From the NCBI GenBank assembly GCA_024114885.1, contig CP099423.1, forward strand, positions 186,001-250,000: DNA of 64,000 nucleotides. Reading direction: 5' to 3'. Source of the stretch: Septoria linicola. Its lineage: Eukaryota > Ascomycota > Dothideomycetes > Mycosphaerellales > Mycosphaerellaceae. Shown here piece after piece: positions 10,476 through 21,313 of this stretch. How positions within the stretch are numbered: the first letter of the stretch is position 1; each line of letters opens with the position of its first letter. The notes beneath the pieces are model-generated. The model worked only from the letters and a program-made list of their open reading frames with translations. It was not told where the DNA came from and did no database searches. A program made the translations under genes and the position numbers.

Positions 10476-11636
10476 TCGCATCGTGTTCATGGAGCACTGC
10501 AGAGGATGACCTTGACCGGCGAAGCCCAGGAACCTCTGGACATACTCGCTGGGGAAACTTCAGTTTCGATAAATGCCGTTGTTGACGCCGTCATTGATGG
10601 TGGCGGAGAGATTGTCCGACGTGTACTGCGGCAGCAACCTCCTGTTGACTCCGTCCTACAAATCACCATTCAGCGGGATCTTCAAGCCTGTGTCTGGACT
10701 TGGCTGGAGCATAGCAAAGAGATGGACACCCCCAGGGCCGTTCAGGCTGTGGTAGATTCAGCGGGATTTCATGGTGGGCCAAATTGCCTCCTGAAGATCT
10801 TAGAACACGGTGCGCGAGTCTGCTCCACGGGCAGCTTTGCGCAAGTCCTAGCGGACGCGATCGCACAAGCAGTCGCCAAGCGAAGCAGGTACATCGTGAC
10901 AGCCCTGGCTCAAGAAAATGCTATGACAGCGGAGTTTTTCTTACTCAATACCAAATTATGTCTTCGCCAAGCAATCAAGACTGGCGATGAGGATGTGGTG
11001 AGCGCGCTCTTTGAAACAGCCGCCAGCGCAATGGAGGTAGAAGACCTCTTGAAAGTCCTGGAGGATTCAGTAGGAGAACTTATATACGCCGAAGAGCCCA
11101 AGCTTGCCGAGTTTGCTTTCAGGTCAGCTAAAACAAAAATCCAGCCAGAACTCCTGTTACAGCTGTTTCGCAATACATTGATACAATCGGTCGCGAGGAA
11201 CGCCGGGCGCGATTCGACGATAAGAGGCCTATTGCCAATAGCTAAGACATTCTTGCCACAGGATGCCCTGACACCAATCTTGTACACTGCTCTAGAACAA
11301 GCCATGATGGTGAAAAGTAATACCGCCTTGGGGTATCTTCTGGAGTCGGCCGCAAAGCACCTGCCATGGAGCATCTTTGCACCTTTGCCACAGAAAACAT
11401 TAGAGCTTGCACTGATAGGCGGGTCGTTGGCCGCTGTCGAGCGAGTCCTGATATCTGGGGCATCAGTGACCGAGCATGTCATACAGCGAGCGGCGGAAAA
11501 ACTCTCGAAGGTGGTGGACGAGGAGTCTCAGATCCTAGACTCGCTAGCAAGCACACAAAGATCACAGCGACATGTCAGCTTATACCATGACCAAGCTGAA
11601 AGACAAGCCGAATTCTACTACTCCGCCTACTCATGA
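10476..11636 (+). pseudogene. Detached C-terminal helical-repeat region of the HET gene
   Basis: This frame is identical to that of the HET gene upstream and is separated from it only by TGA 10473-10475. It has an ATG at 10506 and 376 codons. It is entirely alpha-helical in character, with units of about 33-40 residues containing A/L-rich helix pairs (VVDAVIDGGGEIVRRVLRQQ, LLKILEHGARVC, AVERVLISGASVTEHV) that resemble degenerate ankyrin repeats. It lacks a start region of its own, so it most likely was the repeat part of one protein of about 887 residues. No intron with GT-AG ends and correct phase removes the TGA (the best candidate, 46 nt, breaks the frame). Translation from 10506 as an independent protein cannot be excluded. 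Confidence 0.65.
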
Positions 11637-11654
11637 TGATAATTCATTCACGGT

Positions 11655-12083
11655 CTACACAAGACCCACCATCCCAACAGTCACCGCAACCGCCGCCCCA
11701 ACAACTCCCCACCCACCCCTAACCACAGCCCTCCGACTCCGCATGCCCCTCCCACACCAAAGAACCACAAACCTCCCCGCCCCAACAACATGCAAACTCA
11801 TCGGCATCACAACCATAAACTTCGCCACCATCTGCCCAACCACCGGCCACGCCCTAAGCCCCGCTGCCAAACTCTCCGAAGACAAATTCCACCCCAACGT
11901 CGGCGAGAGAAGATACATACAGCCAAAAAGATACATACCCCCACTGAGAAATATTCCCGTGATGCGCATGGCCATTCAGAGGAAGGAATAGATTTGAGGG
12001 CGGTAGATGCTGAAATGGGGAGAAACGGGCCGGTTGAGGCGTTGGGCGGCGAGGATTTGTGTTCTTATTCGTGAGGTCAACAT
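11655..12083 (-). pseudogene. SDHC-like paralogue (succinate dehydrogenase cytochrome b subunit) with in-frame TGA
   Basis: From ATG 12083 the frame reads an SDHC-type start: LAAQRLNRPVSPHFSIYRPQ. It hits TGA at 11976-11978, then continues in the same frame with MRITGIFLSGGMYLFG, LSPTLGW, a second helix and a third. Alignment to SDHC proteins in general is gapless across the TGA, which falls four residues before the conserved Arg of the N/H-R-I/V-T/S-G motif, where SDHC has a Ser of the ubiquinone site. The His in MPMSLH fits the haem ligand, but the usual RH and Trp-Asp that follow are replaced (GRFVVLWCG). A mitochondrial presequence is short or missing. SDHC normally anchors complex II in the inner mitochondrial membrane. 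This copy is probably a dispensable or dead paralogue. It is convergent with the HET fragment, 18 bases apart. Confidence 0.7.
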
Positions 12084-13877
12084 ACTGTGTTCGAAGATCG
12101 CTGAGCGTTGACGTCGCAAGCAATGCAGCTGACCGCAACGAAGAGCATCGTGTCTCAGAGAAGAGTCATGTAGTCTCTTTTGTTATGCCAATCAAGCCGG
12201 GTATAATATATCTGCCACACGGAAATAAAGCGTGGCACATTCCTTCTCGTACTACAGCCTTGCACTAGATGTACCACTTTTCCGGCAGGGACTGCTTGCG
12301 AACACGCTGTCGCAGCGATACTTCTAGATGGATCCCTATTGGTCGCATAACGCCCTCCATACTCCAACTAGGTCTGTTTGCCGTTAGCTCCAATCTGAGT
12401 GAAGCAGTGTTCGAATGCGTGCCTGCTCATATTGCACGAAGACGAAAAGGTTGTGGAAATTATCGCCTCACTTGCATCTCAGCGGTGCAAGATCTCCCAA
12501 TGCATATACTGCGTCTATTCTCAGCTTGTCAAAATTTCACTCGGTTTGCCAGGTATCTCGAGAACGCAGTCGATGTCCCGCTTCCGCTTCTAGCACACGA
12601 GTAGACATGTTGCAGCTGAGCTGCTCCGCTCACAAAGAGACTTTTGTCCATGCCAAATCTGTGGCTCTTGCAAGAATCAATCTTGTCTTGAGTGCGATCG
12701 TGAATGCCACTCAACACGAGGCAACGAAGTGATGGCCGAAATGGTTATGGCCCAAACGCAATTGCAGCACGAATCAGCCGGTAGTCTCGTCCAACTACCG
12801 TAAGGTCGCGCCCATCGGTGCTGAACGTCACTGTGTGGTAGAGCAGTCCATATCGCGAGGCGCAAAACCTGAAGGATGTTGCTCCAAAGCACAATCTACA
12901 TCATCAGGTCCTCCTAACGCCATGTCCCTCGCCAACAATCTCAACACTCCCTCTTCACCCTCTTACTCACCTCCACCAAATCCCCTTCGCAAAGCCCTCC
13001 TCGGCCAAACCCGCACTTCATGCACCTTCACTTCCCACCTGCACCACCCCACCTTAGCGTCCCCTTAGCCTCAAACACCCCCCTGGCTCCCTTCTTCTCC
13101 CAACCCCTCCATTCATTCCGTCATTCCCCTACCCTCCCTCCACAAACAAACCCTCATATTTCCCCCCCAAACAGTGCTTACTCATCCGCCTCAAAGCGAG
13201 CGTAGCTGAGCGTGCTAGCAGCCTCCAACAAGGCCTAACACGAGAACAAATAGAGAGCTTCACCTGTTCAACCAGAAAGCGTCCGTTTCCTCTTTCACTG
13301 AGCGCTGACCGTAAAGACCTTTGACGGATAGGCAGAGTACGGCCATTGGCTGGAACTGCCTTTTTTTTTGGCTTTTTGCTTTGTTGCGGGTGTTGTTGTT
13401 GTTTGGTGGTGATGGTTGGGGTGGTGGTTGGTGCCAAGGCGTGTGAGTCTAACAGCTGCACAGGTTCGAGAATGGGTGTTGGCGCGAGATTTGTACTTTT
13501 GTTGTCATTTCTACAGCGAGCATTGCGAGATGTCCTCCTGCTTCTTCAGAATGACCTCGATTACTGCCATGCCTTTGCCTTGTGGCGCGTGTGACAGCTA
13601 TTGGAACCTTTTCTCAGTGAACCTCCAGATCATGGAGTCTTTCCTTTGTCTGTGGGTGAGTACTTTCAGAGGATTGGAGTGGCTCGCTTTTGGAACTGCG
13701 ATGACACTAGGGAATGTGACAGGTAAAGATCGCGAACAGAACCGCTGTTGGACATCTGTACAAGTTCGAGGAGTGTAACGTCGCGAGCTTCATTTTGACC
13801 CTCGCAGCATTGCACAGTAACTCTGCCCTTGACCATCATCCATGACATATTCATTTTGTCTGCCGCGCAGTCATATC
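12084..13877. other. Gene-poor stretch with pyrimidine-rich and low-complexity sequence
   Basis: No supported gene in about 1.8 kb. Between about 12900 and 13170 the plus strand is strongly C/T-rich with Ser/Pro-coding frames lacking any family feature. A T tract with G/T-rich sequence lies at 13360-13430. The 5' part may hold the promoter or presequence exon of the SDHC-like gene. Confidence 0.4.
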
Positions 13878-16160
13878 TCAAATCTCCTTACACCACTTCC
13901 CCCACCCACCCAAATCAACCCCACAACCACCCAGCTCTTCCAGCGCCACATCCACTCTCCCCGTCCCTCTCGAGCCAACACTTCTCCCATCCTCCAGCAC
14001 CAACTTAATCTCCACCAACTCCTCCCACGCATTCCTCGCAACATTCTTGCCCCAGACTCTCGCATGCGCGATACCACCGCTCGCGCTGGCTTGAAGTTTC
14101 GCTTTGCTCGCAAGGACTTTGTACTCTTCGTAGACGAGCGCGAAAGACACGACCTCGGTATTGAAGACGTTTGTTAGGCGTGCGGCGCAGACGAGGAGGG
14201 CGAGTTGGAGGGTGCTGAGGCCGTGGAGGAGGGTGAGTTTTGAGTCGGGTGGTTGAATGATGGTGCTGTGTGGAAATGTGTTTGTGAGGTGCTCGAGGAT
14301 GGAGGTTGTGGTTTGCGATATGGTTGGAAGAGTCGCGAGTGCGAGCGTTAGTGTCGCGAGGAACTCCGGCGTGGACTTTGTGGTGTAGAACAGCCGTTGT
14401 AGGAAGGTTCTGCATGCATCCGACGCGAAGAGCTGGTCAATGGTTGCGTTCCAGTTTGTGACTGCTCCAGAGTCTGCACCAAGGATGTCCTTTTCCTCTT
14501 CACTAAGGTCCTCCGGCGAGACGGCAACAGCACGTCTACAGATCTGCTCAAAAGCCGTCAAGCTCTTCGGCAGGCCAAGATGCACATACCGATGACTGAA
14601 TCTCGACTTGACTCGCTTCTCCAGACTTTCCACCACATCAATCCTTGTCGTCAGACCTAGCACAGCGATAGGCGCTTTCCGGCTTTGAGCAATATCAAAC
14701 AAGTTGTACAGCAGCGTTTGCCTTGGATGTCCAGCAAACAGCTCAAACTCGTCCAGCACGAAAATAACACTCTTCGTGACCTGTTCAGTCTCAATGCCAT
14801 TCTCAGCCGGATGCGATAGCAGCGCAAGCAATCTCGTCATCGTGTCTGCATAGTTCTTGCTAGTCGCCTCATCATCGTCGAGCTCCATTTCTCTGCCAAG
14901 TTGTCTCCAGATCTCGCGCAGAGCGATTTTATCGTCTGTGTGAATAAAGCCGCTGAGGCGAACTACGTGAAAGTCGTCGGCGTTGGTCTTGTTGTTCTCG
15001 CGGATGATTTGGTCAACCAGTGCTGTCTTGCCACTTCCTTGAGCACCTATCACCAACATGCTGTTGCTCTCGCCTGCTGTGATGGTTTGTCCAATGACAG
15101 TAGCGACTTTCGCGTACTCGTCGTCCAGATTGGTGAGTGAAATGGGCCTCTTCCTCGTAGCTTTCTCGAGAGCAATCTTCTGTATGCAACGCAGTTGATC
15201 GTCCTCGAATGAGATCTGAGCAATAGCGGCAGCCTTACGTGTCGGCTTCGCAGCTACCTTCTTGAGACCAATGACCCTGCTCGTTGGAATTGCTTTTGGG
15301 GGCGCAGGTCTCCTCTCCATGCTGACCTCAATTTCCATTTCGTCTTCAGAGGCTACCTCTGGCCCATCAACATTCATTCGATCCTCTTCTTCACTCTCCG
15401 GGATCTCCACTTCTTCCTCCTCCTCTTCCCTCTGCTTCTTCCTCCTATCAAGTGGCTGTGCCTTCGTACTCGTCTGCACCACCGTCGACGCCGACACAGC
15501 TCTCTGACCTGTCCTCCGCCCAGAAGCTCTCTTAGAACCACTCTGCTGCGCCAGCTCATCCTCACTGCCCTCATCCTGCATCTGCTGCTTCGCCTTCTCT
15601 TGAATCTCGCGCATCTCATCCTCAAACGTCTTCTTCGGCGGCCCTGTAGCTGTGATCCACCCTTTGTACGCCCGCCCATGCGTGTCTGTTGCTGCATCTT
15701 GTCGCTCTTCCATAGCAGGTTTCGTACTCTCAGCGACATCTTTGCTCTTTCCGAACTTCTTGAAGAAGCCTAGACTTGCGCCTGCTTTCTTCGGCGACTC
15801 TTCTACCGTTCTCTGATTGCGCAGAGGATCTAGAGATTTGGAGGCACTGCCTACTCCTCGCTGTCCCACGGCAAAGGGACTCTCGACACGATGCGCGCCT
15901 TCAAAGTCATCGTACACACTCAAGTCATCGTCTCTCTTCTTTCGAGGTTGCGTTTTCGCTTGTCGAGCTTGCGCTTTGGCTGCGAGCCACTCGCTTTTGG
16001 CATCGGCGGTCGTCCTCGCAGTCGCGGGAGACGATTTGGTGGTTCTGCCGTATGTGACTGGCGCCTTGGGAGCTTTGGCTGAAGATGCGGCGGTAGGAGC
16101 TGTTGAACTTTTGGCGCTTTTGTCGTCCACCTTTTGACGCTTCGCTGGACGAGGTGGCAT
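13878..16160 (-). CDS. ORC4: Origin recognition complex subunit 4
   Basis: This is a nuclear AAA+ subunit of the ORC, which binds replication origins and loads MCM. The frame extends 47 codons upstream, but ATG 16160 (MPPRPAKRQKVDD, a nuclear-localisation-like start) is the natural start, giving 760 residues. Residues 1-320 are disordered, basic and acidic-patch rich (for example EEEEEVEIPESEEED), unusually long compared with yeast Orc4 but common in filamentous fungi. The AAA+ part has Walker A IGAQGSGKTALV near residue 372, Walker B VIFVLDEFELF near 465, sensor-like LGLTTRIDVVESLEKRVKSRF, then a winged-helix C-terminus (TLLHGLSTLQLALLVCAARL onward). It is a single exon with no breaks. Confidence 0.93.
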   Translation of the reverse strand: MPPRPAKRQKVDDKSAKSSTAPTAASSAKAPKAPVTYGRTTKSSPATARTTADAKSEWLAAKAQARQAKTQPRKKRDDDLSVYDDFEGAHRVESPFAVGQRGVGSASKSLDPLRNQRTVEESPKKAGASLGFFKKFGKSKDVAESTKPAMEERQDAATDTHGRAYKGWITATGPPKKTFEDEMREIQEKAKQQMQDEGSEDELAQQSGSKRASGRRTGQRAVSASTVVQTSTKAQPLDRRKKQREEEEEEVEIPESEEEDRMNVDGPEVASEDEMEIEVSMERRPAPPKAIPTSRVIGLKKVAAKPTRKAAAIAQISFEDDQLRCIQKIALEKATRKRPISLTNLDDEYAKVATVIGQTITAGESNSMLVIGAQGSGKTALVDQIIRENNKTNADDFHVVRLSGFIHTDDKIALREIWRQLGREMELDDDEATSKNYADTMTRLLALLSHPAENGIETEQVTKSVIFVLDEFELFAGHPRQTLLYNLFDIAQSRKAPIAVLGLTTRIDVVESLEKRVKSRFSHRYVHLGLPKSLTAFEQICRRAVAVSPEDLSEEEKDILGADSGAVTNWNATIDQLFASDACRTFLQRLFYTTKSTPEFLATLTLALATLPTISQTTTSILEHLTNTFPHSTIIQPPDSKLTLLHGLSTLQLALLVCAARLTNVFNTEVVSFALVYEEYKVLASKAKLQASASGGIAHARVWGKNVARNAWEELVEIKLVLEDGRSVGSRGTGRVDVALEELGGCGVDLGGWGKWCKEI

Positions 16161-16811
16161 GATGCCTGGGCCAGATCTGCAATGTCTTATGTCGACGTTG
16201 CGGCCTTCAATTCCATGGTTAGCGTCTGAAACGTGAAGTACTCGAGGCGCGTGAATCGCGAAAGTGGAGCGTCGGCGGCTGATCGCGCCGCGCACGGACA
16301 TTCTTGTACAGAGGAATACAGTATTTGCTACACTACAGTGCAGTACAGTACAACAGTATGATACATCCCAGATGCCGGTGTCTCCATCTTACAGCATCAT
16401 ATTGACAAGAATGCAAAACGCCTCTCCATTTGCAGGCCAAAATTTGAACACTCGCCCGTAGACCACAACGCCACAGTCGGCAGTCCATTCTTGAGATGAC
16501 CTGGCCACATTTGACCTCTCTCCGTTTTCTTGCACAAGCTCTCATGCCAACGACAGCGACGATAGTGCGATGGCTGATGGAGCATTGAAGGAGACGTTCG
16601 GGCCGGAAGCGATCCTTTCTCCATCTTGATGTGCGGCATTTGACTCCATGCTCCAGCGTCCAGGCGGCATAGAACACTAGACTGGTCAGAGAGACTTGCC
16701 AGCCATCTGTCACTCTTCTCCAGTCCACGACACATCCGCTCAGCAGCTGGTCTGCCACATGACCGCCGTAGTCACTGCTCGATGCACGACAAAGGAACGA
16801 GATGCCCACGC
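16161..16811. other. Intergenic region upstream of ORC4
   Basis: It contains the ORC4 promoter and the 3' flank of the first C2H2 gene. The tract at 16328-16365 is rich in short ACAGTAC/AGTGCAGTAC repeats. No gene supported. Confidence 0.4.
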
Positions 16812-17921
16812 TCACGCGGCACCAGGAGTCCGCGCGCGATGGCAGGCCTTCGACTGCTTGTGCCGGCGGAGATTGTCCGCCCGGTTGCACTGGTAGCTGC
16901 AAGGCTCATCACACTTGAAGACCTTCTTATCGTGCTTGGCCTCGAGGTGACGGGCCAGGTCCTTACTGTGCACAAAGGTGCTCTCGCAATCTTGGTGCGG
17001 GCATTCGAGCTTGGGCTTGTCCGCCTGCGTGACCTTGCAGTTGCGCGTGTGCGAGCGGACATCTTTGAAGAACTTGCCGCAGTGCAAGCAGTGACCACTG
17101 CCTTTTTGTGCCGGAGCTTGCTCTGCGCCGTCGGGCTGCTCATTTGGAGCGAAGGTCATCGGCTGCGCTTGGTGCGCGAGAGGGAACGGAGGCTGCGGCA
17201 TCATCTGTTCGTGCGCAGGAGGCAGCACAGACACATATGGTAGCCCAGGCGCCATGAGAGTACGGCGCGGTGCGCCCAATCCACCAGTCGACGGACCAGC
17301 CACGGCTGCCTGCTCGTCATACTGTAGCGACCGCAAACTGCTTGGGACCAATCTACACGGAACATGCTGTGGAACCACATCACGGCCGAAATTATATGTC
17401 ACTCCGGCTCCCTGTGTAAATGCAGGAGACTGCGGAGGCATATACGGTGGCGTGGCTGGTGGTGGTATGCCGAGCTGCCCCATCATGCCCCCGTAAGCCT
17501 GCCTGTCTGTCGGTACGAAGGCAGAGGGAGCTCGCGGCACTCTCTGATCTGCCGCGACCTGAAAACCAGCTCCGTGGGCGAAGCTGTTGGCGTGCTGAGG
17601 CCAGTTTTGTGGAGGCACTGGACTCGAGTGCAGGTAATCATCTGCGGGATTCTGGAACACCCTGTTCCCGTCGAATGCGATATCTTGGGCCATAAGTGGA
17701 AAGTCCTCTATTTGGGGCTCTCCGACAGGCGGCAACGGTCCTTCGCTGAGCGGAGCTGCAGCAGTGCGCGCAGGTGCTGCACTTTCGGCGGAACGATCGA
17801 CAGCACCAATTCCAGGGTTGACGTCGTCCACTTGATTCCACGAATCTAATGGAATGACTTCATTCAGGATGTCGAAATGCTCTTGCCATTCGTCCACGTC
17901 GAAGTCAGTGTAGCTGGCCAT
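16812..17921 (-). CDS. C2H2 zinc-finger transcription factor 1 of 4
   Basis: The protein has 369 residues from the ATG at 17921 (MASYTDFDVDEWQEHFD). The listed open frame starts two codons earlier at a GTG. Residues 1 to about 275 are acidic at the start, then Pro/Gln/Ala-rich and disordered, as in activation regions. The C-terminal 90 residues hold three Zn modules: CLHCGKFFKDVRSHTRNC (variant), CPHQDCESTFVHSKDLARHLEAKH (canonical) and CDEPCSYQCNRADNLRRHKQSKACH (variant spacing). The expected role is sequence-specific DNA binding in the nucleus; targets are unknown. It shares the three-module layout and the xKDLxRH middle finger with three further minus-strand genes up to 25.5 kb, suggesting local duplication and strong divergence. 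Confidence 0.8.
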   Translation of the reverse strand: MASYTDFDVDEWQEHFDILNEVIPLDSWNQVDDVNPGIGAVDRSAESAAPARTAAAPLSEGPLPPVGEPQIEDFPLMAQDIAFDGNRVFQNPADDYLHSSPVPPQNWPQHANSFAHGAGFQVAADQRVPRAPSAFVPTDRQAYGGMMGQLGIPPPATPPYMPPQSPAFTQGAGVTYNFGRDVVPQHVPCRLVPSSLRSLQYDEQAAVAGPSTGGLGAPRRTLMAPGLPYVSVLPPAHEQMMPQPPFPLAHQAQPMTFAPNEQPDGAEQAPAQKGSGHCLHCGKFFKDVRSHTRNCKVTQADKPKLECPHQDCESTFVHSKDLARHLEAKHDKKVFKCDEPCSYQCNRADNLRRHKQSKACHRARTPGAA

Positions 17922-18437
17922 CTTCACTTCAGGCGTTGCTTGTCTCTAAAATCTGCTATGCTCTCTGCTGACAGGCTCGCGGCTTTACTGCTAAAGCTTT
18001 CTGCTAATCGTCGGAGATAGTGAGGTGATCTTGAAGTGGTTCTCGGTACAAGGCGAGAGGCCTCCATCCGGGAGGTTGTTACATTTGTATGATTTCCATG
18101 TCCTCACTTTTTGGCTTCCCGACACCACTCCAAGAGCGTCTGGTAAGCATCTTTGATACGCTGCCATTCTTACCGCCCCGGTGAACGTGTTGCGCCTGGT
18201 CAGCAGCACGAGCTTCCGGCATTGCGGATGCTGGATTGGTCTGGTCTGCAGCAGCATGGCATTCATCTCGAGGGAGGACGTCCATTCGCCAAGACGTCGC
18301 AGCTGGCTCACGCCAGAATCTTGGATCCGGATGAACTTTCACTCAGCTTCGAAAGATGTTGCATCGTAGCAGCAGCAGCTACAAGGTGAGAGGTCTCGTT
18401 GAAGCAAGCGAAATACCTTTTCCATGAGTATCTCGTG
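17922..18437. other. Intergenic region between C2H2 genes 1 and 2
   Basis: These 516 bases contain only short frames. They hold the promoter of C2H2 gene 1 and the 3' flank of gene 2. Confidence 0.4.
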
Positions 18438-19881
18438 TCAACACTGCCAGTTTTGTCCGAAACTGCTGGGCGGCGTGGCTTGCTGTGAATCATACCCAGG
18501 ATTGTATGAGCCTGAGGACATCTGAGAGGCTTGGCGTGACATTCCCACTCCAGAGTCTGTTGTGCCCGCGACAGATTGTGATGTGTGCTGCACGCGAACA
18601 TGCCTATTGAAGTTGTCTGTTCTGTGGCCAGCAAAGGTGCTGCCGCAGTACGGGCATACGAGTCGTGGCGGCGGGTTATGAACTTGGTCATGTCTGGTGA
18701 GGTCTTTTGGATCGTGAAAGCTCCAACCACAGCCAGGCACGATGCATGGATAGGGGCGCCGACTAGGATCTAGGTGTACACGAAGTTCATGACGTCGCAA
18801 GTCTCCGCGATCCGAGAATCGGTCTTGACAGTGACTGCATCCAAAAGCCCCGGTCCGAAGCTCCAGGCCCGTCCTTCTCGGTCGTCTACTACCTGATGCG
18901 ACCGATGGCGATCTCGATGGTGCTGACAGTGATGCGCCGTATGTACTATCAGCTCGTGATCTCCGGCCCTGACGATGTCCGCCTCTTGATGTGCCAACGA
19001 CTAGCCTATCGACACTTCGAGGGTCGGTCGTGTTCTCGACTGTATTGTATGCATTCGACGGAATCTCGGGCAAAATCGGTATCGGTGATGACTGGCTGAG
19101 TGCTTGCGGCCTGAAGTAAGTACCGTGGCCTGAGGTCGGCCAAGGTGGGATTGTGTCCGTGCCGAATAGTTCTTCGTGTGTGGTCGAGAATTGAAACAAA
19201 TTGCTGAAGACCTCTCCTTGGTGACGTGCTCGCGTAGGGGTGCGGCTGGCGATCTGAGCATACGTTGGCTGCTGTTGATACTGCCTCGGCGTGGTAGTGC
19301 GAGTTGGTATTCGGGTTGTCATGTTCCGCTGGTCTGCGTGGACAGGCTGATGCCGCTGCGATGTATACTGCGCAAGCGGTCGACTGGCAGCACTACTCTG
19401 CATATGATATGCTGGCCTCGGCGGTATTGAGCTCGCCAATTCTGATCCGGCGCCCTGGCCATGCCTATTGTACAACTCTGCACTATGGACATCTTGTCTG
19501 ATGTCATAGTTTATGTGGCTTAGGCTGGAGCCATGAGTGCTTGCGCCGGCGGCTATATCGGCCCAGGAAGGTGCTGTAGGCGACTCGGGACGGTATGAAG
19601 CTTGCTGCTGGTATGCGAATGGCTGCTGCAGAGGAGTTCGTTGGTTTTCGATGATGAAGCAATTGCATAAGTTTAGAGGCAGTCATGATGTGAGACATCC
19701 TATATTGTGTACAGGGCGCTATACGGAACAATTAGCTTCGGCGCAGTGAAACGCATTCACAATAACAGTATACCTGGTACAGTGCTTCGTCCTGATCATC
19801 GAACACGGACCCAGTAGTCGCAAGCAGGTCATCGTCGATCGGCGTGTCGTAGCTGAAGTCGTTCACGTGTCTTGAATCCAT
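18438..19881 (-). CDS. C2H2 zinc-finger transcription factor 2 of 4, two exons
   Basis: Exon 1 is 19774-19881 (ATG 19881, 36 codons, acidic: FSYDTPIDDDLLATTG). Intron 19626-19773 (148 nt, GTATAC...TGCAG) follows, then exon 2 from 19625 to TGA at 18438. The phase is 0 and the total is 431 residues. The exon 2 frame is Gln/Ser/Thr-rich until about residue 290. Fingers near the C-terminus are CSHCQDRFSDRGDLRRHELRVH, CIVPGCGWSFHDPKDLTRHDQVH and CPYCGSTFAGHRTDNFNRHVRVQH, all with complete C2H2 ligands. The protein ends with a Ser/Gln-rich tail. The first exon encodes a short acidic start similar in style to C2H2 gene 4, which supports the split model over a start within exon 2, where the frame has only a TTG. 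Confidence 0.75.
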
Positions 19882-20937
19882 AGCAGTGTAGTCAAAGTGG
19901 TCGGTTGATGAGATCGAGTACGGACGCGGTGGTGATTATGTATTCGCGCCCGAATAAGTTGTTCGCCCTCTGACGTTAGCGTCGGAAGGCAAGCAAGGCA
20001 CCACCCACCAACTGGCGGCGCTGGCGGCACCTCTGCTTTGGCGGTTCTAGTAGTCTGAGTAGTATGTTCGTCACTTGTTCGTTCCTAAAGTGAAGATGAG
20101 GAGAGAGTCGCTGAGCACTGTCCAACCTACATATCACTCTGTTACACGAACCAAGTGCTCACCCGAAGTCGCTATGACTACACTCTACACGTGCAAAGCC
20201 AAGTGAAGGCCGCACACTGTGCAGTGGATCAGTGAGCATCATGCCGAAGGTATGCGTTGCAATTGTCAGCGGCATAACTGTTCAAGCCGGACGATCGGTC
20301 GGACGGCAAGGCGTGTATAAAAACCAGCATTGCGTAGACTTGACTTCGCCCAGGACCGGTCAAGGTGACGGCGAGCTGCGTTCTGAGCAGACAAGCAGTA
20401 GTATATGACCTAGGCAAAGCTGTCAACGTCAGAGATAAGGAGCTCCTACAATGGGTTGGCGAAACGCGGGGAGAGCTCCAGTGCTGCAGCGCGTAATGCA
20501 TCGTGTCAAAGTGAGGCGGACTGGCTGGCCGGCCGGGATCTTCTAGCTGCATTGAGCTCTTCCGCAGCATGCAGGTGGTATTAGTCTTGTGATCGTGACA
20601 CTGCCAGACAAGTGAACAGAGCAGAAAGCTTGAGAAGGGTGACGTCTGGCGAGAAACAAGGAACAGCACTCCGGAATTCGAAGCTTGTTTCCGGGCCGGG
20701 TGCACAGACAACACGGACCATTTCACTGCCTCAATTGCGGAACCTGAGAAGGGCAATCTTCGAGAAGGAAACACAGCCTCGATGATGATTGATCTCATGC
20801 CATCGAGCTGTCAACTACGCGTGCGTGACGTGCCGAAGGGCCGAGAGTGCTTGGAATGCTTGCTCATACCTCAGAAGAAGGATGCCGAACACATCACACT
20901 GGCCGGCTCCGTCTCGAGGCCTATGAGGCATCCAGGT
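19882..20937. other. Intergenic, no supported gene
   Basis: The 189-codon minus frame at 20229-20798 has no signal peptide, domain or compositional support and is not called. The rest contains the promoter of C2H2 gene 2. Confidence 0.35.
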
Positions 20938-21313
20938 CTACGAAGCCCAAGCCGAATTGCTCGTGACAGTCGTCTTGCCGAGCAGGGCGTAACTCATACC
21001 ACACATTCCGCATTCGTCCTCGCTATCCCATGTCGAATAGAAGAACGACATCGGAGCACCTCCAACGGCATTGCAATCCATACAACACTTATAAGCCGAG
21101 GTTCTCGTAGCAGCAATTGAGTTTGGAGGTGCAGGCCATACAGCACCTCCATCCTGCCGACCGGGGCGACAGAGACAGCGAATTCCACTCAGCGGCTTAA
21201 CGATGATCCTTCTGTAAGCCGAGACGGCGAGGAGATGATCCCCAGAGCACCACCAGCATGGCGATTGGTGTAGATAGGCACCTCCATATGACAATTGCTA
21301 AACTAATCGCCAT
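20938..21313 (-). CDS. Possible small cysteine-rich protein (low confidence)
   Basis: The frame ending at 20938 encodes a compact Cys pattern: RCLCRPG, then YKCCMDC, then DECGMCGMS, i.e. CxC ... CCxxC ... CxxC. This resembles the CxC-D-...-CC-...-C layout of small secreted fungal proteins. The frame has no ATG upstream. A two-exon model works in phase: ATG 21313 to 21282 (MAISLAIVIW), intron 21212-21281 (70 nt, GTGCCT...ACAG), exon 21211-20938, giving 101 residues. The donor is weak and the N-terminal hydrophobic stretch is short, so secretion is doubtful. It lies inside the C2H2 run. Confidence 0.3.

Noticed and set aside
10428..10505. A 46-nt GT-AG stretch that could splice out the HET-gene TGA
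   Set aside because: It changes the frame and leads straight to another stop, so it does not rescue the gene.
11960..11990. An intron removing the TGA of the SDHC-like gene
   Set aside because: The protein alignment is gapless on both sides of the TGA, and I see no GT-AG pair that would keep it so.
20229..20798. 189-codon minus frame
   Set aside because: No signal peptide, domain, or coding-like composition; nothing around it supports expression.
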